Assembly (NCBI GenBank): GCA_963765105.1
Contig: CAVXUW010000004.1
Location: 1,054,001-1,118,000 of the forward strand
DNA: 64,000 nucleotides
Source: CALMEC01 sp963765105
GTDB lineage: Bacteria > Actinomycetota > Thermoleophilia > Miltoncostaeales > Miltoncostaeaceae
Direction: 5' to 3'
A program made the translations under genes and the position numbers. A model generated the notes under the pieces. That model ran no database searches. It saw only the letters and a program-made list of their open reading frames with translations, and had not been told where the DNA came from. Positions 59,252 to 64,000 of the stretch are shown one piece after another. Positions within the stretch are counted from its first letter, which is position 1. Every line of letters begins with the position of its first letter.

Positions 59252-59965
59252 TTAAGAAGCAGAACGAGTGGGCAACGGCTCCAAACGCAGTCGGTAGCCC
59301 ACACCGGTTTCGGTGATGAGATACCGGGGACGCGCCGGTTCCGGCTCGAGCTTCTGTCGCAACCCGGCCATCAACACGCGCAGGTAGTGGGTTTGCCCGA
59401 TGAACGTCGGGCCCCAGATCGTACGAAGCAGCGACGTGTGGGTCAGGACCTTGCCCGCGTGACGAACGAGCTCGGCAAGCACCTCGTACTCGCGGGGAGT
59501 GAGGTGGACGGGAGCATTGTCGCGCGAGACCTCACGTTGCGCCAAATCAACGGTAACGACCCCGAAGGTAACGCGGGGTTCGCCACCGGCCGGTGACGCC
59601 ACTCGTCGCAATGAGGCACGCAGGCGAGCAAGGAGCTCACCCACCGCGTAGGGCTTGGTGACGTAGTCATCGGCCCCGGCGTCGAGCGCATCGATCTTGT
59701 CGCCCTCACCGTCGAGCGCCGAGACAACAATGACCGGAACGTCACTCCATTCACGCAAGCCGCGACACACATCGACGCCACTGCCGTCGGGGAGCGCCAA
59801 GTCGAGGATGACCGCATCCGGGGGGTGCAGGGCGGCCGCGGCAAGTGCGTCGGTGACGCTGCCGGCGCTGGCCACCTCGTACCCGGCGGCGCGCAGCGCG
59901 GCGGACAGGCCACGGATGATCTTCGGCTCGTCATCCACGACGAGGACACGATGAGGGTTGCTCAT
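59252..59965 (-). CDS. KdpE-like OmpR-family response regulator
   Basis: A 237-residue protein. The receiver domain has VLVVDDEPKIIRGLSAALRA (acidic pocket), AVILDLALPDGSGVDVCRGL (phospho-Asp), VIVVSALDGEGDKIDALDAG and DYVTKPYAVGELLARLRASL (Lys). The C-terminal winged helix has VHLTPREYEVLAELVRHAGK and TSLLRTIWGPTFIGQTHYLR, ending TETGVGYRLRLEP. It is closest in style to KdpE. It overlaps the kinase stop (ATGA). No kdpFABC genes are in the window, so the target is unknown. Confidence 0.92.
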   Translation of the reverse strand: MSNPHRVLVVDDEPKIIRGLSAALRAAGYEVASAGSVTDALAAAALHPPDAVILDLALPDGSGVDVCRGLREWSDVPVIVVSALDGEGDKIDALDAGADDYVTKPYAVGELLARLRASLRRVASPAGGEPRVTFGVVTVDLAQREVSRDNAPVHLTPREYEVLAELVRHAGKVLTHTSLLRTIWGPTFIGQTHYLRVLMAGLRQKLEPEPARPRYLITETGVGYRLRLEPLPTRSAS

Positions 59966-62487
59966 TGCCCGCCCCACTCGTCGACGGGGAGCGACAAGAC
60001 AAAACGTGCCCCCGAATCGGTCGGATCGAGGCGCAACCGTCCCCCTTGCGCTTCGGCCAACCCCCGCGACAGCCCCAAGCCCAAGCCCAACCCGCCCCGG
60101 TCGCGCTGCCCGACGAACGGCTCAAAGATCGATTCCCGGGCACCGGCGGGAACACCGGGCCCGTTGTCGCTCACCGCAAAATCGATGGTCTCCGATGCGC
60201 GTCGCACCTCAAGGCGAATGGGGGGCCTCCCATGACGGGCGGCGTTCTGAACGAGGTTGAGCAGAATGCGCTCGGTGAGCACCGGGTCGGCGCGCATGAG
60301 CGGCAGGTCGTCGGGGATGTCGACCCCAACGAGCGCGGTGTCGGTCAGCGACGTCGCGCTATCGAGCACTCCCGCCACCAACTCGGCGGCGCTACACCAG
60401 TCGAGCCGTGGTTCGAGCACCCCGCCCTCGAGGCGAGACAGGTCGAGGACGTTGGCAACGAGGCGATCAAGTCGGCGGGTCTCATCGGCAACGACCCCTA
60501 CCAAGTCGGCACGTTCTGCCGCATCGTCGATGTGTTCCAGTGCCCCGGCCGCGTTCGCGATGGCCGTGAGCGGCGAGCGGAACTCGTGCGAGACGCCACG
60601 CAACACGGCCGTCTTCAGGGCGTCGCGTTCGCGAAGCATCTCGGCGGACTCGCGGGTGCGCTCAAAGAGGCGGGCCCGTTCGAGCGCCTGCGCGCAGAGG
60701 TCACCGATGGTGGCCAGCAGCGCACGCTCCACCGCCGAGAAGCGCCGGGGTTCCGGGTAACCGAAACACAGCAACCCGGCGGCGCGCGCATCGATGAGCA
60801 CGGGAATCACCGCGAGGGCGGTGGTGTCGCGAAGGAGCCGATCCAATGCCGCCGGGTGGAAACGACGGATCTCCTGGCGTGATTCGAAGAACAGGGCGTT
60901 GCCGATGCGCAACGCAGCCGCCAGCGGGGACGGGTCATCCAGGCTCATGTGTTTGGGGTTGCCGATGGCATCGACCGAGACATCGGCCGCGTGTACCGGG
61001 ATGAGCATCTCGTCCTCAACGATGAAGGCGAGCGCCCGGGGCGCGACGATTGCCGCTAGGCCATGACGCACCGCGACATCGAGCACCTGACCGGGTGTTA
61101 GCGCCGTGGACAACGCCGCGGTCATCGCTTGAAGAAGCTCGGTACGCGCGCGGGCGATGCGCTCAGCCTCGAGCAACGCAACGCGTTCCTCATCGGCCCG
61201 GCGACGCTCGGTAACGTCGCTGACCGTGGCAACCAAGCCACGCACCTCGCCGTGTTCGTCACGCATCGGTGCGTGGGCCACAACCACCCGCAGGCGATGA
61301 CCGTCGCGGTGGCAAATGATCTGGTCCTGCACGCGGGCATCACCCGCCAACGCCCTCAGAAACGCCGCCTCGATCTGGGGGCGCTGATCGAGGGGCCAGT
61401 ACGGGTAGGGCGGCGACGCGCCAACGAGCTCGTCCACCGAGAAGCCGGTCATCTCACAGAAACGGTTGTTGACGTCGATGAGGGTGCCGTCGAGTGATGC
61501 CACGGCCAGTCCGTCTTGCATCGCCTCGATCAGCGCAGCCGAATAGTCACGTTCGCGACGCAGGTCGTCCTGAGTGTCTTTGAGGTCGGTGATATCAACG
61601 ACCACCACGCCCACGCCGATGATCGCACCGCGCTCTGAGTACACGGGATAGAGGCTGGAGAGAAAGGTGCGCGTCGGGTCGTATTCGGTCGGCACACGAA
61701 AGCGCAGCTCCTGATCGGAGAGGGGCACGCCGGTGTCGCGCACCCGGCGAAGCGCGTCGGTTTGGCTTGTGGGGAAGCGTGAGAACACCTCGGCTGGAGT
61801 GCGACCGACATGCTCGTCGGGGTGGCGACCGGTGAACCCGGCGAGGGTCTTGTTGACGCGCACGAACCGCAGATCGCGATCGAGAAACGCGAAGCCCACC
61901 GGGGCGGTCCACAGCAGGGTGTCGAGGAGCAGCTCGATGCCGGCACGGGCGGTGGGGTCGGGGCTTGCGACCGCCAAGGCAACGAGCTCGGCAAAGTCGG
62001 CGAGCTGTTCCTGAGTGGCCTCCGTGAGAGCGTCATCGGTCACCGACCCCACGGCCACCGCACCCCAAACCCCAAGGCCCAAATGCACCGGCACGGCGAT
62101 ACCGACACGGTACATCTGCGCAAGCACCTGCCCGCGCGAGTCAGACATTGTGCGGTAGTTGTCGGCCCGGGCGGGACGACCCGTACGAAATACCTTGGCG
62201 ACCGCACTACCCCCGTTGAGCGGAATGTCCTTGGGGACCTCGGCGGCGGTGACGGCCGGCTGGGCCCAACGACCCACCAGCCGGCCCCGTCCATCCGCGT
62301 CGAAACGCACGATGCCGCACCCGTCGGCGCCCACGAGTCGCGCGGCCCGTTCGGCCACGAGGGCGAAGATGGACGATGACGATGCGCCCCGCACGACAGC
62401 CGTCGCGACCTGGCGCAACGCGTCGTACTGGTCGGCCGACGACCTGGCTCGCGAGTCCTCGGCGCGTTCGTCGTGTGTCGTTTTCAC
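59962..62487 (-). CDS. Multi-domain sensor histidine kinase (GAF-PAS-PAS-GAF-HisKA-HATPase)
   Basis: An 841-residue soluble kinase. The order is GAF (about 25-175), PAS (about 180-300, WTAPVGFAFLDRDLRFVRVN), PAS (about 305-430, ALIEAMQDGLAVASLDGTLI), GAF (about 450-605), HisKA (VSHEFRSPLTAIANAAG, phospho-His) and HATPase (NLVQNAARHG, DNGPGVPAG, GLGLGLGLSRG). No transmembrane segment is seen, so it senses cytosolic cues (redox, light, small molecules). The catalytic half resembles KdpD, but the KdpD N-terminal and UspA domains are missing. GTG 62487 has GAGGG 6 nt upstream. It is in operon with the response regulator. Confidence 0.92.
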   Translation of the reverse strand: MKTTHDERAEDSRARSSADQYDALRQVATAVVRGASSSSIFALVAERAARLVGADGCGIVRFDADGRGRLVGRWAQPAVTAAEVPKDIPLNGGSAVAKVFRTGRPARADNYRTMSDSRGQVLAQMYRVGIAVPVHLGLGVWGAVAVGSVTDDALTEATQEQLADFAELVALAVASPDPTARAGIELLLDTLLWTAPVGFAFLDRDLRFVRVNKTLAGFTGRHPDEHVGRTPAEVFSRFPTSQTDALRRVRDTGVPLSDQELRFRVPTEYDPTRTFLSSLYPVYSERGAIIGVGVVVVDITDLKDTQDDLRRERDYSAALIEAMQDGLAVASLDGTLIDVNNRFCEMTGFSVDELVGASPPYPYWPLDQRPQIEAAFLRALAGDARVQDQIICHRDGHRLRVVVAHAPMRDEHGEVRGLVATVSDVTERRRADEERVALLEAERIARARTELLQAMTAALSTALTPGQVLDVAVRHGLAAIVAPRALAFIVEDEMLIPVHAADVSVDAIGNPKHMSLDDPSPLAAALRIGNALFFESRQEIRRFHPAALDRLLRDTTALAVIPVLIDARAAGLLCFGYPEPRRFSAVERALLATIGDLCAQALERARLFERTRESAEMLRERDALKTAVLRGVSHEFRSPLTAIANAAGALEHIDDAAERADLVGVVADETRRLDRLVANVLDLSRLEGGVLEPRLDWCSAAELVAGVLDSATSLTDTALVGVDIPDDLPLMRADPVLTERILLNLVQNAARHGRPPIRLEVRRASETIDFAVSDNGPGVPAGARESIFEPFVGQRDRGGLGLGLGLSRGLAEAQGGRLRLDPTDSGARFVLSLPVDEWGGQ

Positions 62488-62542
62488 GGACAGCCCTCGT
62501 TCCTGAGGTAAACGTACCGGACAGCCGGGCGGGTGCGGTCGC

Positions 62543-62548
62543 TACCAT
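62543..62548 (+). promoter_or_regulatory. Leaderless -10 box of the hsp20 gene
   Basis: TACCAT with 7 nt to ATG 62556, the same hexamer and spacing as rnhA. It competes with a ribosome binding site (GGAGGAG) 8 nt before ATG 62595, 13 codons on. Confidence 0.45.
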
Positions 62549-62555
62549 GGCGCGG

Positions 62556-62999
62556 ATGGCGCGTCGTGATCATCTCCGCGGAGGAGCACACGGTATGGAG
62601 CGGGACATCGAGCTGCTTGCCGACCTCCTTGCGAGTCGCCGTGGACCGTCGCCCACCTCACGTGCGCAGACCGACGTTTACCTCACCGAGGCGCCACCCA
62701 CGCTCAACGTCACCGTCGACGTCGCCGGCCTCAACCCCGAGAGCCTTCAGGTGATCCTGGACGGCGATGTGCTGTCAATCGTGGGGGAGCGCCAGCGACC
62801 ACCCGAGAGCACACGGCGTGAGTATCAGCACGCGGAGATCGAATGGGGGCCGTTTGAACGCCATCTGCGTTTGGCCGAGTCGGTCGATCCCGAGGGTGCG
62901 CAGGTGCATTACGAGCACGGACTTCTGCGCATTTCGCTTCCGCTGAGCCCGCAGCCCATCGTCGCACGCGTGTTGATCGGCATCAGGATCGGCGGCTGA
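62556..62999 (+). CDS. Hsp20/alpha-crystallin small heat shock protein
   Basis: A 147-residue protein, or 134 residues if ATG 62595 is used. The alpha-crystallin domain runs from TDVYLTEAPPTLNVTVDVAG and NPESLQVILDGDVLSIVGER to GPFERHLRLAESVDPEGAQV and the closing YEHGLLRISLPLSPQ. It is an ATP-independent holdase that keeps unfolding proteins soluble. The stop overlaps the lon start (TGATG), so holdase and protease are co-expressed under stress. The N-terminal arm is short. Confidence 0.9.
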   Translation: MARRDHLRGGAHGMERDIELLADLLASRRGPSPTSRAQTDVYLTEAPPTLNVTVDVAGLNPESLQVILDGDVLSIVGERQRPPESTRREYQHAEIEWGPFERHLRLAESVDPEGAQVHYEHGLLRISLPLSPQPIVARVLIGIRIGG

Positions 63000-64000
63000 T
63001 GAGCCTCGACCCGCCCTTCCCGCAGACCGTGGGCGAAATCCCCAAGCTGCTGCCGGTGTTACCACTGAAGGAGACCGTCGTGTTTCCCGGGGCCATGGCG
63101 CCCCTGGCGATCGGCGAGCAACGTTCACTGCTTCTGGTGAACGACGTGGTCGACAGCTCCACACGAATGGTGGCGCTGGTGACCGCGCGCGACCCGAGCG
63201 TCACCGAACCAGAGCCGGACGCCCTGTACGACGTGGGAACGGTGGCGGTGGTGCAGCGCATGATGAAGGTGCCGGATGGGACGCTGCGCATCCTCGCCCA
63301 AGGTGTTGAGCGCGTACGCGTCGGGCCCTACACCGAGACCGCGCCGTACCTCATCGCGCAGGTCACACCGATGCCCGAACCGACGAAACGATCGAAGCAA
63401 GTCGCTGCGCTGGGGCGCAATATCCAGGCCATCTTCAGTCGGATCATCGACCTGGTGCCCTACCTGCCTGACGAGCTGGAGCTCGCCGTCGCGAACATCG
63501 AAGACCCGATCCTGCTCACCCACATCATCGCGGCATCCATGCGGTTCCCGACCGCGGAGAAGCAGGAAATTCTCAGCGAGATGAACCTCGAGAAGCGGCT
63601 CCGACGCGTGACTGTGCTGCTGAACCGCGAGGCCGAGGTGCTGGAGCTGGGCGCGAAGATCCAGAGCGAAGTGCAGTCCGACATGGGGAAGGAACAGCGC
63701 GAGTACTACCTGCGGCAGCAGCTTCGCGCAATCCAGGAGGAACTCGGGGAGACCGACGAGACCCAGGCCGAAGTCAACGAGTTGCGCGTGCGACTCTCCG
63801 AACTCGACCCGCCGGACGAGGTACGCACCGCAGCAGAACGCGAGCTCGACCGGCTCAGCCGCCTCCCCCCGGCCGCGGCCGAACACTCGGTCATTCGTAC
63901 GTACCTCGACTGGATCCTGTCGCTGCCCTGGAACGTCCACACCGAGGACAACCTCGACCTCAAGCGCGCCCGCCGCATCCTCGATGACGACCACTACGAC
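62999..64000 (+). CDS. lon: ATP-dependent protease Lon (N-terminal part, truncated by window edge)
   Basis: 334 codons are seen. The LON substrate-binding domain has LPVLPLKETVVFPGAMAPLA, TVAVVQRMMKVPDGTLRILA and QGVERVRVGPYTETAPYLIA. It is followed by the coiled-coil region: PTAEKQEILSEMNLEKRLRR, KIQSEVQSDMGKEQREYYLR and QQLRAIQEELGETDE. YLDWILSLPWNVHTEDNLDL leads into the AAA+ module, which lies beyond the edge. Lon degrades misfolded and regulatory proteins, and could also remove the antitoxins of the three VapBC modules. The start ATG overlaps the hsp20 stop. Confidence 0.95.
   Translation, partial: MSLDPPFPQTVGEIPKLLPVLPLKETVVFPGAMAPLAIGEQRSLLLVNDVVDSSTRMVALVTARDPSVTEPEPDALYDVGTVAVVQRMMKVPDGTLRILAQGVERVRVGPYTETAPYLIAQVTPMPEPTKRSKQVAALGRNIQAIFSRIIDLVPYLPDELELAVANIEDPILLTHIIAASMRFPTAEKQEILSEMNLEKRLRRVTVLLNREAEVLELGAKIQSEVQSDMGKEQREYYLRQQLRAIQEELGETDETQAEVNELRVRLSELDPPDEVRTAAERELDRLSRLPPAAAEHSVIRTYLDWILSLPWNVHTEDNLDLKRARRILDDDHYD

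Noticed and set aside
1..64000. CRISPR arrays, rRNA or tRNA genes, riboswitches
   Set aside because: I saw no regularly spaced direct repeats, no cloverleaf or rRNA-like segment and no consensus riboswitch core. A covariance-model search would be decisive.
1..64000. Insertion sequence or transposase gene
   Set aside because: No frame shows a DDE, HUH or serine-recombinase motif. Mobility signs are limited to palindromes and direct repeats.

Overview
This is a high-GC window with densely packed genes, many sharing ATGA-, GTGA- or TGATG-type stop/start overlaps. Secreted and wall-associated proteins are abundant. The gene content (long-form isocitrate lyase, FemAB-like protein, Cys-Gln thioester surface protein, VapBC modules) points to an Actinomycetota genome, possibly a Thermoleophilia-like lineage. 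That placement is inference; no rRNA or tRNA is present to test it. At least 15 genes appear to be read from leaderless transcripts: a TANNNT -10 box lies exactly 6 or 7 nt before the start codon.

Region 1 (1-38.2 kb) is a surface-polysaccharide and surface-protein locus. It holds a GT4 glycosyltransferase (cut by the left edge), a Wzx-like flippase plus NodB deacetylase pair, a DegT/StrS aminotransferase plus GT2 glycosyltransferase pair (both frameshifted), a second NodB-like protein, a FemAB-like transferase, a metallophosphoesterase, a sugar nucleotidyltransferase, an MFS carrier, a PAP2 phosphatase, AsnB, a polyprenyl-phosphate sugar transferase, a methyltransferase, an O-antigen-ligase/Wzy-type protein, a Wzz/ParA-like fusion, an aminoglycoside-phosphotransferase-like protein and an ATP-grasp ligase. 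Interspersed are probable exported products of the same locus: four right-handed beta-helix proteins, an SdrD-B-type protein, two LamG/Ig/metallophosphoesterase-like giants whose phosphatase sites have lost metal ligands, and a thioester-domain adhesin. The set resembles the accessory genes of exosortase-type EPS loci, but no exosortase is visible.

Region 2 (38.2-43 kb) carries a Pro/Thr/Ala-rich membrane-anchored stalk protein and three tandem paralogous secreted Ig/FN3 proteins with a shared, unrecognised C-terminal module. One of the three is frameshifted.

Region 3 (43-50 kb) holds a BtuF-like binding protein, dxs, and an ArsR-SRPBCC pair behind a clear dyad operator. A stretch of gene remnants follows (a PepSY-like duplicate, a peptidylarginine-deiminase C-terminus, a Phd-like antitoxin), then two VapBC toxin-antitoxin modules.

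Region 4 (50-55.3 kb) has the glyoxylate shunt genes aceB and aceA on the minus strand. They are separated by a third VapBC module that is bracketed by two copies of a long palindromic repeat. In all three VapBC modules the toxin reading frame seems to begin at a non-canonical codon overlapping the antitoxin stop.

Region 5 (55.3-64 kb) is housekeeping and signalling: a LuxR-type regulator, RNase HI, pdxH, a STAS protein, a KdpDE-like two-component pair with a GAF/PAS sensor, and an hsp20-lon operon cut by the right edge.

Five apparent single-base frameshifts in otherwise intact genes suggest either residual sequencing errors or recent decay. They should be resolved before any of these genes is called a pseudogene.
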